A stretch of 64,000 nt of DNA, from the NCBI GenBank assembly GCA_016748015.1, contig JAAOMT010000563.1, positions 397,924 to 461,923 on the forward strand, written 5' to 3'. Below are positions 1-17,139 of this stretch, piece after piece. The position numbers and the translations under genes were made by a program. The notes under the pieces are model-generated. The model did no database searches. It was given only the letters and a program-made list of their open reading frames with translations, and had not been told where the DNA came from. Origin of the DNA: Geosiphon pyriformis (lineage: Eukaryota > Glomeromycota > Glomeromycetes > Archaeosporales > Geosiphonaceae). Position 1 is the first letter of the stretch; every line of letters starts with the position of its first letter.

Positions 1-4340
<4,340 letters not shown>

Positions 4341-4930
4341 AATTTTGATGTTCGGGTGTTAATAATTCTATAAAGAACTTGAGCTTGGTTGTTTTAAATA
4401 ACCTTCTGGAATAATTTGCAAAGCTCACCTAGGATAAGAAGTTTTGGATTCTCAATTAAGTTCAAAGATTTAGCCTATTAAATAATCTGAAAACTGAAAA
4501 CAATCTAAAAAACGAATAGATTCTTTTGTTCATTTTCAAGCGTACTTATTTTTATTTTAGTCTGATAAAAATTTGACTCAATCAGTGTATTGTATTTGAT
4601 AGGCTTGGGATCTCTTCATCAAACAGCTAGGTGAATGATAAGATAAATTGATTATTAAAATATTATAATACAAGTTATAAATTTTAAGTAAAGGTGATTC
4701 TAATACAAACGTAAAGGAAAAAATCGAGAATTCAAGTCTAGATTTAAAAAATTTGAAATTACCAATTTGCAATGCAACTAATAAAATTAATTGTGAATCG
4801 ATTGTGGATTTACAGATTTTCTTTATTTTCTGAATTGTTTTGACACTGTTTTATATTTTTGGCCAATAATCATAGTGTTTTTAAATGATCTACCACACTT
4901 ATTGGCAATTAAAATGGATGTGAAATTTTG

Positions 4931-4981
4931 ATATTATTATTATTATTATTATTATTATTATCATCAAGTTTGATACTATTA

Positions 4982-5020
<39 letters not shown>
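4931..5020. repeat. (ATT)n microsatellite, two tracts
   Basis: Two ATT runs are separated by a short spacer ending in tgatact. The reading frame crossing them on the minus strand is an artefact of the repeat. Confidence 0.9.
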
Positions 5021-6143
5021 GAGGATTTTGGATAATAATCATATATACATCTTTTTTTCGCGTTATCATTCAAAAACCATAGGGTAGAAAACAAAAAAAA
5101 AAGAAAAAAAAAGAAACAAAAAATTAAAAATTCGATAAGAAGAATATCTTAAATTCCACAAGTGTAGATGAAACGGTTTCTTTTGATTTATATTTGCATT
5201 TAGAATTATAAATTAGAAAATTAAAAATTATTTGAAATCATCATCAATTTTATTGAAATTTATTTTTAAAAATCACAACCATAACCATGACCACAACCAC
5301 AACCACAACCACAACCAAAAAGATTAAAAATTAGGGGGAAATCTTGAACCTTCTTTTTTTTTTCATGCGTTGAGTATATTATACGCATTTAAATTTGAAT
5401 GCATGTAATCATCATTAACAGTAACAGTAGCAAAACAACATAAAATTGGTAATAATAATTGTATTAATAATTATCGTAATAATTGTTATCATTTTATCAT
5501 AGAAATTTAAAAAATAAATAAAATAAATATAAAAAATAAAAAATAAATAACCAACAAAATCTTGTGCTTTTAAAACCGAATTAAGGGATATTTGATAGTT
5601 ACAGTTACAAATTTGGGTTAAAGATATATCTTAGTTTTCAATTAATCAAACCAAAAAAAAAAAAATTGTTTCTGTGTATCATTTATTTATTTTTATTTTT
5701 TTTGGGAATGTGGCAAGAATTGGTGCGCGTCTGAGGGGGGGGGGGGGGGGAAAACACCATTTATGATGAATGATTAATAAAATAATAATAATCAAATAAT
5801 CAAATAATCAAATAATCAAAAATAATAATAATAATAATAATACTCAAACATAAGTATTACTTGAATTTAATGAATTCTCAGAATTTAAAACATATTTATA
5901 TATATTATTTTCCCTTTTTTTCATTATTTCAAAAGGGTCCCACCGTAAAGATTAAAAGGTTGTGAAACAAATTTAAAAAAGTTGAGAGATCAGTTTGATA
6001 CTGTTTTTTTGTTTTTTTAAATTTTCGAATTTCCAATTTCTTTACCCGTTACACGTATGATCATATAATTATACGAAAGTGATATCAGTGGTAGACGCGA
6101 GATTCAATTCTTCTCCCTGATATATTGTGTGTGTTATCTTTTT

Positions 6144-6195
6144 GATAATAATAATAATAATAATAATAATAATTATTATTATTATTATTATTATC
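6144..6195. repeat. (TAA)n followed directly by (TTA)n: inverted repeat
   Basis: A run of TAA changes to TTA near position 6172, so the two arms are complementary and could extrude as a hairpin. The outer flanks ttttgat and atcaaaa are also complementary. Confidence 0.85.
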
Positions 6196-6960
6196 AAAAT
6201 GAAATTTAAAAAAAAAAGTAAATCTTTTGGGGAATTTGAAATTGAATCATAAAACTTTCACTTAACTCGTTAGCTTTTAAAGTTATTCATTTACTTCTGT
6301 GTTCCTAAAGTTCCAATGATTTTCAGAAAATCGTCTAATTTTCTTGGCCAAATTTTTTTATTTGTTTGTTGCACACTGAATTATTATTGATCATTCCACA
6401 AGAAGGCATTTTTTTAACATTGTATTTTTTTTTTTATTACCAGTTACCCTTCTTCTTCATCACCATCACCATCATAATCATCAATCATAATCATAATCAT
6501 CTTCTTCATCTTCATCTTCTTACAATTCTACATGTCACGAAAATTATTTCAAATATAATTTCTTTTGGATTACATAAAAGATTTCATCTGGCATAATATC
6601 ATCATCATCATCATCATCATCATACCTATCACAAAAGAAAAGGATTTCACAAACTTTTTTTCTGTGTTATCAAAAAAAATTTGTTAATTAATTTGTGAAA
6701 TTTTAATTTATGCGTATCTCCAATTAACAATTATTTTAGTGATTAATTTATTTTTATTGAGAAATTTTTTAGAATTTTAGGTTTTTGCCCATTTTACGCA
6801 ATGCACTGAAATTCCCACTCCTCAACTTTAAAAAAAAAATTTTTTTTTTACTTACAAAAGATGACGATGCTCATTATGGTCACCACAGCCTGAATTTCCG
6901 AAAATTTTAATTTACGCCTAAATAATAATAACAATACTAGTAATAACCATAATAATAATA

Positions 6961-6963
6961 ATT

Positions 6964-7058
<95 letters not shown>

Positions 7059-7063
7059 TAATG
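6961..7063. repeat. Long (AAT)n microsatellite
   Basis: About 100 nt of almost uninterrupted AAT units, with TGATAA variants at the left end. Confidence 0.9.
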
Positions 7064-7986
7064 ATTTTGAATAAAAAATTTATGTGTCGTGTAATCTTTT
7101 ATAAAATGCGTTGAGTATCTTTGGAAGATTAAAAACCATTATAGGGGATGACAGAATTACAAGTTTTTTTTTCATTTTGGAAACAGGAACAATTTGTATT
7201 TATTTGTTCTTCAATTTAGGCACAGAGACGATTTTTGTCATTTTATTCATGCAGTGTTTGACGATTCTATGATCATAGAAACAAAAGGAGCGAACAAATG
7301 CAATTTGTTGTTGTTTGAATCTTTTTTAGAGTCTTTGCCTCACATTTTTGGGAGGGGGGAATGGTTGAAATTCGAAAAAATTTCGAAAGGTTACGTATTG
7401 TGAATAATAAATCGTTAAGAATTTGATCAGGTATTTTGAAGAAAATATGATCATTGATATCATTTCAATTATAACCTTTACGATCAATTACATCATGCTC
7501 GAATGACAAACTTTTTTGTTGTTGTTGTTGTTGTTGTTGTTTTTATTGTTTTTTTAAAGTTTTTTGTATTTGACATTTGACATTGACATTGTTAAAATAA
7601 ATTTTTAATGACCAAATTTGGAAAATCGTTTAGGTGATTTTTAGTTTTAGTTTAATATAGTTTAATCTAAAAATTGTGAACCCTGGTATATATATATATG
7701 TATATATATTAAAATTTATTTCGAGAAATGATTAAGTTTATTAAATAACCATATTTAGACTTGAAGAATTTCATAAAAAAAAAATTATTATTATTATTAT
7801 TATTATTAATGATAAATCAATAAATTTATTCTTAAATTTTAACTTATATACATTTTTAACAAACGTGAAAACTTTTCAAAAAAAATAAATAAATAAATCC
7901 AATATTGAAAAATAGTTAATTAAATTAATTTTTAATGAAGATAATCATTAATAACTAAAATATTGATTTATAAATGACAACTTTTT

Positions 7987-7987
<1 letters not shown>

Positions 7988-8076
<89 letters not shown>
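7988..8076. repeat. (AAT)n-(ATT)n inverted microsatellite
   Basis: AAT units run to about 8040 and then switch to ATT, giving self-complementary arms. The frame crossing it codes only poly-Asn and poly-Tyr and is not a gene. Confidence 0.9.
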
Positions 8077-8148
8077 CCATATTTTCAAAAAAAATGCATG
8101 TGAAAAAAAACTTATTAGATGATAACAAAAAAAAAAGTAAAATACTTA

Positions 8149-8196
8149 ACCCATTAAAACCATTAACCATTAACCATTAACCATTAACCATTAAAA
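8149..8196. repeat. Heptamer tandem repeat (ACCATTA)n
   Basis: About six copies of a 7-nt unit, the outer ones slightly altered. The period is seven and the unit lacks the GGG run of TTAGGG, so this is not a standard fungal telomere repeat. Confidence 0.75.
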
Positions 8197-9787
8197 CAAG
8201 TAATTAATATTTAAAATTGAGGAAATATTATTAAACAAAAATGCCATATAGAACCTTAAATTTAAACGTAGCCTGCATAATATGCAAGAGTAATTAGACA
8301 AACATATATACTTAATCAAATTCTCGGGAGATCATAGAAAATCAACTTAAAATATAATGATCTTTACCCTGTTATATCAATAATGGAATAATGACTTAAA
8401 CCGGTTTATGTATGCATTTTGTTTTTAATTTATATATTAAGTATAAATATTAGTAGTAAAAGATGAATCAAATTTTTCGACGAGTTTTCTATCTCTTGTG
8501 AGTGAGTGAGCGAGTGTAATTCCCAAGAATCTTAATTCCTCCTAGAAACATGATAGCTATGAACCATGAAAAATTACTGCTAGGATAAAAGGAATGATCT
8601 TTTGGTAAACTGAATTAACGACCTTGTGAAAAAAATAGTTATTCGGAAACTAAAAAGTTTTTTATATAATTATAATTTTTTTTATATTAGCTTTCCTTAT
8701 CAATTTTTGTTTTGAAATTGTTAAAAATTATCATCACCGTTATCATTACCGTTATAATCACTGTTATCATATTTTTTTTTTTTTTTTACAAACTTGATTT
8801 TGATTTTGATTTGATTTGATTTGATTTGATTTTTCCCTCCCTTTTTTTTTTCATTAGCAAAACTAGGTAGTACACTTTTGTGATATTTGTATTTACAAAT
8901 AGTTCAAGAACTATTTAGATAAGGAGGAATTATATATTAAAAAAAATATTTATATGAATTAATAATTTTTTGATAAAACTTCCAAGTTTTGTTTCGTCCA
9001 AGAACAAATTTTTTCTTAGTTTGTAAAGTTAAAATTGATAATCTCTCATTTAATTTAGAGTTGTTACAATACACACAAATCCCTTCTCTCTGGATTTAAT
9101 TTATAAGTGTTGTTGTTGTTGTAATCATGAAGATCTCAAAGGACTGATTTCAAATTTGGAATGTTCCAGCTTTATCAGATATCCCCTGTTATTTGAGGTA
9201 TCTTTTTAGGACGAATATTTTGGAATAATAATAATAATATTATTATTATCAAACATTATACCATTATTATTATTATTATTATTATTATTATCTTGAAAAT
9301 TATTTTCAGCTTTGAAAAATCCTATTACCTTAACTATAAAGAGATTAGGTAATATTATAATTTTGAAATTCCCCAGTTATTCAGTTTCCCAATTCGGAAA
9401 AGTTTACCCTTTCCCCCTGCTAGATTGAACAAAGGATCTATTTCGATCCCTGTGCCATTCTTAAAAATTCTCATGATTTAACAGTTTATTTTAATCACTT
9501 GATGTTAAATTTTGTTTGAATATTATATTATTCTAAACTCTCTCAATTCAAACGCCAATTTCTTTCGTTTATTTTTTTTTTAAAAAAAAAATAAAAATAA
9601 AAAAAGGAACAAGCGAACATTATCAAATGGTGCATTTATCCGCCTAATCAACACTTGATACATGAGCCTCGATATCAGTAAGATTACTCTTAAATTGGTA
9701 ATAAATTTGACTGAGCCCGTATTGTAAATCGAAAATAGAAGGGAATCTAGGAATTTTTAATTTAAAGAAAAGGAGTTTCTTGAAAGG

Positions 9788-9795
9788 TATAAAAG
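9788..9795 (+). promoter_or_regulatory. TATA-box-like element of the secreted-protein gene
   Basis: TATAAAAG lies about 150 bp upstream of the start codon at 9943 and is followed by a short GA-rich stretch. The same element (TATAAAGA at 54485-54492) is conserved upstream of the second copy, which supports a promoter role. Confidence 0.55.
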
Positions 9796-9942
9796 AGAGA
9801 GAGGAGAAATCTTGGGAAGAATAAGCATCAAGCTTCTAAATCTTGAATTCTTTTTCCGGCTCAATTTCACGTAATAATTGAATCTTTTGTTACGAAAAAT
9901 TTTAAAATTTTCATCAAAACATCATAAATCAAAAACTTAAAA

Positions 9943-10506
9943 ATGTTCAAGTTTCATAATCTCCTCCTTTCGCTTTTCCCTATTCTGGTTACTATTTTTC
10001 TAACCTTAAACTCAATTCATGCTCAACTTCCGGAATACATTCCACCATCTTTACCCGGTAAATTCGCCTATACCATCAGCCTTCCTAAAAACAATACTCG
10101 TTATGTTGGGGAAAACGCAACAATCACTCTTCAATACGCATTTGAGAAGATCCTTCCATTTGAGATCACTTTACTGGATGTATATTTGTATAGTACCAAC
10201 GGAACACAATTGAAGTCAATTATTCGAAATGCTCCGTCTGAGGAGGGGTCTTATAGAATTACTAAAAAGTTTGCTCAAGGGCTAGAGTCTGGAAATTATT
10301 TTGTTAGATTTAATGAGGTAAGATTTGAGATGAAAATTATTATTATTATTATTATTATTATTAATTTTTTTTTCATTAATAATACCAAAATTCTAACTCT
10401 TTCAATTTTTTTAATTTTTAATTTTTTAAAGACCAAGAATAGAGGAATTTATTTTACAACTGTTTACCTTTATACTGATATTCCAATCAAGTATGTTAAA
10501 AAATAA
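9943..10506 (+). CDS. Small secreted protein, intact copy
   Basis: Function not recognised. Two exons, 9943-10317 and 10432-10506, give 149 residues; the 114-nt intron carries an ATT microsatellite, and reading through it gives a false poly-Ile tail. The protein starts with a signal peptide (hydrophobic segment LFPILVTIFLTLN, likely cleaved after IHAQ), followed by about 120 residues predicted extracellular, with possible N-glycosylation sites (NNT, NAT, NGT) and no cysteine pairs or membrane anchor. The pattern of an Asn-rich start, alternating hydrophobic strands and the phrase LESGNYFVRFNE suggests a beta-sandwich, possibly like the Kre9/Knh1 N-terminal domain of cell-wall proteins; that is a weak guess. 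It has a TATA-like box and a partner copy at 54625-55174. It could be a cell-wall or secreted effector-like protein of the symbiotic surface. Confidence 0.75.
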   Translation: MFKFHNLLLSLFPILVTIFLTLNSIHAQLPEYIPPSLPGKFAYTISLPKNNTRYVGENATITLQYAFEKILPFEITLLDVYLYSTNGTQLKSIIRNAPSEEGSYRITKKFAQGLESGNYFVRFNEVRFEMKIIIIIIIIINFFFINNTKILTLSIFLIFNFLKTKNRGIYFTTVYLYTDIPIKYVKK

Positions 10507-11692
10507 TCAACTTGAAAAAAAAGTTAAGAGATATGAATAATTTTGAAATAAAATTCTTATGAATGATTTACTTTTTTGATTTGATTTGATTTGATTTGAT
10601 TTGTAAAATAAAACTTTATTAAAAATGCTTATTTATTCAATTTTTCGAAATGAGTTGAAACGTATTTTATTATATTTTTTTATTATGATAATGATATTTT
10701 AATTTTAATGATAAACGAATAAAATAATAATACCAATAACAACAATAATAATAATAATGATAATAATAATAAATAATAATAAATTAATTAAAATATTAAT
10801 TAATAAAAAAGAAAACCAAATATTGAATATTAATTTATTAAAAAACCCAAAATATTTATTAAAAATTTTTTTTTTTAACTTTATATTTATATATATACAT
10901 ATTATTATTTAATGTATATATATATATATATTTGTTAAATCTTAACAAGTTTTTGCAAAAAAAAAAAAAAAAAAAAAACTTGTAAAAAAACTTGAAAATA
11001 ATATATAATCAATAATAAATGTTAAATTATAAACATGTATTTGTGAAATAAAGAACAATTATTATTATTATAATTATTATTATTGTTATTGTTACTTTTA
11101 ATAAGTAATCATTAAATAAAAAAAAATACATTGTAACTGCAAAAATTAAAATATTATAAAAATAACACTTTTATTACATAATACAAAAATGGTGAAATAA
11201 ATCTATAATCAAAAGAATACAAAAAAAAAAAAATAAAAAACTTGTTATTTTTTAATTTTTTTTTTATTATGCTTCGAAAATATAAGTTACCCGCGAAACT
11301 TTATTATTATTTTTATTATTATTAAAAATCATAACTTGTTTAAAAAAAAAAAAAAAAAGCTTCAAGAAAAAAATTTTTTTTCATATGAAAAATTTGTAAT
11401 CATTTATAAGCAAAATTGGTCATATATCTTAAAAGAGAAATTCCCAGCCTTAAGACAACAGGACCCTTTTTTTTCCTCGTACTAAATAAAATAAAAAAAA
11501 GATATCAGGATGGATCACCGGCTGATTTGATTTGTTTTGTTTTTGTTAGGGGTTTTTCACGATAACCTATCCTCCCCTCCACTCTATATTCAGGATAATA
11601 TTGTGAATATCGACGTGTTGGATATGATAATATCCTTTTTTTACATTTATATATAAATTTTTTTGGCAGATCTACAAATAGTTAGTATGGCA

Positions 11693-11757
11693 TCAGAAGC
11701 AAAAGCAAAAGCAAAAGCAGAGACACCAGCAGCAGCAGCAGCAGCAAAAGCATAAGC
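11693..11757. repeat. AAGC and AGC short tandem repeats
   Basis: Repeated caaaag units are followed by an (AGC)n run and another caaaagc. Confidence 0.8.
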
Positions 11758-12165
11758 AGGGTCTTGACAACAAATCATGATAATCCCGAGCGACAGGGCA
11801 TGAAATGTTTTTTGAAGCAATGTAAAAAAAAAAAACAAAAAGCACATTGAAGAGCTCTGGAGGATCTCATTTAATGTGTATGTGTTGTGTTGTTGTGTGT
11901 GTACTGCCAAAATACTTGTACTTTTTTATGCTGCAATTTTGTTGTTACTTCTTGATACAATAAAAATCAAAAAGATTTTTGGTTGCTCTTTTTGGAAATA
12001 CATAAACGAAGAAGGTGGTTTCAACTTGACGACGTCGTAAAATGTCCGATATATATGAAGGAATAAGTTATTAATTACCCGTTTGTTGACAATCAGACCA
12101 ACTCGTATGTATATTGTTCAACATCAAACACACTGGTTGAAAACCTGCCTTGCTTATACCTTTAC

Positions 12166-12173
12166 TGGTGGTG

Positions 12174-12215
<42 letters not shown>

Positions 12216-12245
12216 CTATTGCTGCTACTGTTGCTACTGTTGCTA

Positions 12246-12277
<32 letters not shown>

Positions 12278-12309
12278 GCTGCTGATGCTTCTGCTGCTGT
12301 CGCTGTTGC
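12166..12309. repeat. Compound triplet repeat GGT / AGT / GCT
   Basis: GGT units pass into AGT and then interrupted GCT and GTT units over about 140 nt. Frames across it give poly-Gly/Ser/Ala or poly-Val/Leu and are not genes. Confidence 0.85.
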
Positions 12310-12860
12310 CAATTCTAAAGTCGGATTTTTTTAATCATTGTATTCACTAAAGTTTTTTTTTTTTAAAAAAAATCTCAAAAATAATGTGCATGAATGGAAA
12401 TGAAAAATATTCTCAAAGGTATTTTGCTGCTGTGGTCATTCCTATTAAGAATTAAATGTTACCATCTTGGAAAAAAGTTGTTTTGAAAAAATCTCTTGTA
12501 TTTGAGAAATTTAGTTTTCTTGCAAAATTTTCTACAAAGATATTGAATTTTTTGGTGAGCTCTAACAATTGAAAACGGGTTTTTGCTTTAATGGGTAGCT
12601 GTTTAACTTTCTTTAAAGTTCTACACAAATAATGAAAGCCGCAGTATTTATTTTGTTGCCATATATATCATTAAATATTGTTGAATGAAACCCTATTAGA
12701 ATGTAAAATGGATAACTGAAACATTTCGATTAGATTCGCTTTTAAAAACCTTACACAAACCTATAAATCATTACACTTTCTCTTTCTTACTAAACTTTTC
12801 TTGTCACACATATGGTACATAGAAACTTTTGTACTACACCTGATTACTTTATTCTATTTT

Positions 12861-12910
12861 GGAGGGGGGGAGAGGGAGAGGGAGAGGGAGAGGGGGGGGG
12901 AGGTGAAGGG
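12861..12910. repeat. G-rich purine tract (GAGGGA)n
   Basis: One strand is almost entirely G and A for about 50 nt, with runs of 7 to 9 G at both ends. Confidence 0.8.
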
Positions 12911-13760
12911 AAGAAATCAAAAAATATTTGAACAAATACAGGAAAATTAAGGAGACTCAGAAACACTAACTTTCATCATCATCGTCCACTCGAAAAATCT
13001 AAAAAAATTGGGTTTTGGAAACGCCAGAATTGCCATAAATGCGAACCAATTAAAGCTTTGTACAATAGTCCTAGTATAACACAGGGTGTGAATGAGGAAC
13101 TTCAGGGTTCATTTAATGATTTTCATTTTTTCCATTTTTTCCATTTTTTTTTTTCGGTGAGATGGGATGATTTCATCGACAACAATAAAAAAGATGTTTG
13201 GGAAACTAAAATGGTGTTTAATAGCCAGGAGCAGCAAGACACCCATATGACATGAAACTAAAAGCAGAAATGGTTTATTCTTGACATACAGCTTATATAT
13301 TTTGATGTATGTAAAGTGGATCATGTTGTTTTTATTACTTCTTCTTCTTCTTCTTCTGTTGCCTTTTGATGATGCCTGTTGTTGCTCTTTTTTGTTGCTA
13401 CTTCATGCTGGCATGTTTTGTTTTTATCCATGTTTCGACTGATCTTTTTGCCTTTTTTTCTTTAGATACTTGCAGTTCAATAAACGAAAGAGATCTTAAG
13501 CTTTTCGGGATGATATTTCATGTCAACAAACAATAAATATTGAACACAAATACACCGTCCTACTCGAACACAATCCGAGACAATAGCGCCTTTGGGACTC
13601 GATCCTCAGGTATTTACAGAATAGTTAAATCAAAAAAGAAAAATGAATTGTAACTAGATCATAAGTGAAATAAGATGTGATATTAACTGCCCATGAATCT
13701 TGCTGATACGCAACATGACATGAGGGAAAAGTATAGTAAAAAAAAAAAAAAATAATGAAA

Positions 13761-13798
<38 letters not shown>

Positions 13799-13861
13799 AA
13801 TGCAAACAAGAGTGGTGATAGCATCGCTCTTAAAATTAATTTCATTGCGTCCAAAGACAAT

Positions 13862-13929
13862 GGGGGGAGAGATAGAGATAGAGATAGAGATAGAGATAGA
13901 GATAGAGATAGAGAGAGAGAGAGAGAGAA
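13862..13929. repeat. (GATAGA)n followed by (GA)n
   Basis: A hexamer repeat decays into a pure GA dinucleotide run. Confidence 0.9.
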
Positions 13930-15296
13930 AAGCGTGTCAAGTAAAAGGCCATGAATAATAAAAATTAAATTCGTACATACACACACACACAAAAAAAAAA
14001 TTGAAATAAAACCGAACAATGCAACGTGTTGTGACAAAACATTAAATTTGTGTGTTTGTTTCTCCCAATATTTTAACAATGGAAAAACGGACAAGGAAAT
14101 ACCTTCAAAATAATCATGTTAAATGTTGGTGGTGTAAGCGAAAGAAGAATTATCATCGAGCCTGATCATTTAATTGGGCGATCTCATTACAGTCATTTTT
14201 GACTCATTGGAATCTTAATAATTCGTCTCTCTTTAAGTTTTTGTTAGAATATCAAAACGAAAGACTGCAAACACCGAAGATCCAGTATGCACAATGCGGC
14301 AGGTACGGGTAAAAATACAACATGCAAAGAACAAAACCGCAAAACACGGATCAACATTGCTTTCTTGGGCCAGAAACCCTTTCTCCTCTTTATTATTCAC
14401 TTAATGTCAATTGTAAAAACGAGCATTTCGAGTTTTTCCATTTTTTTTCTTCCCTGGTATATCGTTCTACCAATTTTAGGGGATGATCTGGAATTTTCGG
14501 CGGCCGTCAGTCTCTAGCTCATAAATTTCCTATTCCGGGCTTTTTTTCTGTTCTGATTTCTATCCTGATGTTCTCTTTGATCTGACACATCCTGCTTATC
14601 ATGAAATCAAAAGAGTTGGAGTCTCTCCCTCCTTTGAAGAAAGTTTGTTTTTCTTTGTGTCCCTTCCCCTTGCTTGTATGATGATGCCGATTCATTCCTA
14701 TTATGATGATGATGATGATGATACTAATAATTTTAATGATTACTTTGACGCCTCCCAGTCGTGGGTCCCCATCTTCCCATATCCTGAGAGATCTAAATTC
14801 GGAAAGATACGTTCCGAACCCTGATTTCAGGGAACAATTGATTTTTGTTTCGCAGGGAACAGAACCTAAAAGAGTCTTAACCATTTCCATTCTGCTGGGC
14901 TCATATTTTATCGCGATTGATCCCATCAAAAGGAATTTTTTGCTGTTGGTCAAAGAACAATCCGAATTCAAATTAAAAAACTCTTTAGTAAAGAAAGAAA
15001 GAAAAAAAAAAAAAAAAAGGTTTCTCACGCACTTAATCATATCAATACTGTCACTTCCTTATTAAGACTAATATAATTTTTCCTTGTGTCTGATTCGGCT
15101 TTATTTTTCTTTGTTGCTTCAACTTCTTTTTCTCGTTTACTTCTCGTGGTTGCGACCTTACGGATCTTGGCTCTAATGATAAAAAGCGATAATTTGTTTC
15201 TCGCAAAAAAAAAAAAGAAGAAATATAGACATATATAAAAAATTAGGAAATTTAACGTGAAAATAATAAATTATTATTATTACGATTATTATTCTT

Positions 15297-15298
15297 AC

Positions 15299-15341
<43 letters not shown>

Positions 15342-15343
15342 TA
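15297..15343. repeat. (ATT)n microsatellite
   Basis: About 15 ATT units. The plus-strand frame across it is poly-Tyr. Confidence 0.9.
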
Positions 15344-16478
15344 TTTATTAAAATAGATTATTCCTTACATTTGAGTATTTTTTTCAAATTTTTTACCGGC
15401 TATCATAAGCCTACCACAAGCCTACCAAACCTACGTTCTTCGTTCCACATATTTGATCATCAAATCCAAATTTCTTGGTGCCCACGTCGATTTTTCGTCA
15501 TGTAACTCATGAAATAGGTGAAAGGCGTCGTTCTAGATTCACTTGACTTATTTAGAACCGCATCATTTGTCACAATTCTATTTAAAATATCACACCGTTA
15601 TATACTGGTCATTGTATAATGCGAAGATGCTCCGAATAAGTTAGGTGTCTCAGAAGATACTTTTGGATAAATTAGCATTATCAAATCACAATTGAAATTA
15701 TCAATAGCCTATCTTTTATCGTATTTTCCCTATCATTGATATGGTTACCTAAAATTACGAGTTTTCCTTTTCCTTCACGCCGTCTTCAACCTAGAACTCA
15801 CCCGTCGTTGAAAAACAACCTTGAAAGGTCTCCACGGCCCCGAGCCGCCCCAATTTCTTCGTATACTTTGTGTTGCTGATTCAAGATCCAATTCTTTTCG
15901 CACACACAAACAAGACCAAAAACAAAAACATTCATTTCGCCAGATTTCCTCGTGTTTCACTGGTTTTTCTCGCAACTTTTCTCTCAGGACAACGAGTACC
16001 TTTTTTCAAATTAAGCTTACCTCAATTTTTACTCCAATCATTTACAACCTTCTAAAAAATCACGAATCGATTTCGCGACATCATCAAATTAGGCAGTTTC
16101 TCATCGACCTAACGAACAAAAATGAATTTAGAGTTAGTTGACCAACCAGTTTTCGTATATTTTTGGAAGATAACTCAACCTCTACCCAAATCCAGACTTC
16201 TGTACCTCCTTTTTCTACTAATCAGGTATAGCCAATTGATAACTTCTTTTTCGATTGGTTAATCAACCAAAAAAGTATTGTACGATGCTCGTTGTATCGC
16301 CATAATATTATGAAAGGACAACAACCGGTTGTTGTTGTCTTTTTTGCGAAACCTGCAAACAGGATATTGACATAAAAGGTCAAATAGGTTTTTTGTCACC
16401 TTGTATACATCTTGAATGATAAATGTAAACTAGCGCCATATTTGAATCAATGGTTTGGTAAATGGTGAGCACAATGTC

Positions 16479-16479
<1 letters not shown>

Positions 16480-16517
<38 letters not shown>

Positions 16518-16642
16518 TAATAATAAATAATATAATATCAATTTCAAAAGTGACACGATGAATGATTATGATGAGATTGGTTTTTTATTTTAATTTCTCT
16601 CAAATAATAATAATAATAATAATATACATTGATTAATTGTTG

Positions 16643-16686
<44 letters not shown>
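16480..16686. repeat. AAT and ATT microsatellites around a 100-nt spacer
   Basis: AAT units at 16480-16530 and ATT units at 16645-16686, with further AAT units near 16608-16622. The outer tracts are complementary. Confidence 0.85.
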
Positions 16687-17139
16687 TTGATGATGATGAG
16701 TCAAATTATCAATATCGACAATAATAAAAAAAATTTAATTTCTTTTCCCTACCTTTATTATGTTTTTCTTACCTTTGATTTCATCGCGATCTTTCCAAAG
16801 CAACTTAAAGAAAAGACATTTCATTCTCTGTTTGATTTCTTCTCCGAGTCTGTCATTCTTTTTTAATATTCTTTCATATTCGCCGCCGTGTAAAAAAAAA
16901 AAAAAAAAAATTTATCCAAAAGAGTTATTATTAGAATAATCATCACGGGTTCCCTGACACTTTTCTTGTTGATTCAATTTAATCGGTGTATTAAATTTAT
17001 GAAAATCTTGTAACCCATTTCAAATTTCAATAGAATTTTACTTTAAAATTTCTATATATTATAAATTTGGAATACAGTCTCAATACCCTTTTGAACTTTT
17101 TTATCCAATAGTATGAAAAAATTTTCAATTTTACTTTGA

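Larger units (their letters stand above)
4341..9690. other. Gene-free AT-rich intergenic region
   Basis: No reading frame here resembles a protein or continues through plausible splice sites. The stretch is made of AT-rich sequence with many short tandem repeats: ATT/AAT tracts, a CCACAA hexamer (5291-5317), a run of 16 G (5735-5750), TTG (7517-7541), a heptamer (8149-8196) and GATTT (8795-8834). The first part presumably holds the 3' UTR of the remodeller gene. From about 9190 onward the sequence resembles the DNA upstream of the second secreted-protein copy at 53.96-54.6 kb. Confidence 0.6.

Noticed and set aside
4931-8076. Considered CRISPR-like or other regularly spaced repeats
   Set aside because: All are simple tandem microsatellites with no unique spacers, in a eukaryotic genome.
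8149-8196. Considered as an internal telomere repeat
   Set aside because: Period is seven and the unit has no TTAGGG-like G run.
12083-12350. Poly-Ser/Ala and poly-Val/Leu frames
   Set aside because: They are translations of the GGT/AGT/GCT repeat in different frames.
14519-15040. 173-codon minus-strand open frame and an overlapping 120-codon plus-strand frame
   Set aside because: Both run through an ATG/ATC microsatellite and poly-A, give poly-Ile, poly-Met and poly-Lys stretches, and show no domain or splice pattern.
15775-16141. Overlapping frames in a patch of higher GC, 15.8-16.1 kb
   Set aside because: Frames overlap on both strands, the longest plus-strand one starts on TTG, and none resembles a protein. 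It could be transcribed non-coding DNA but nothing supports that.
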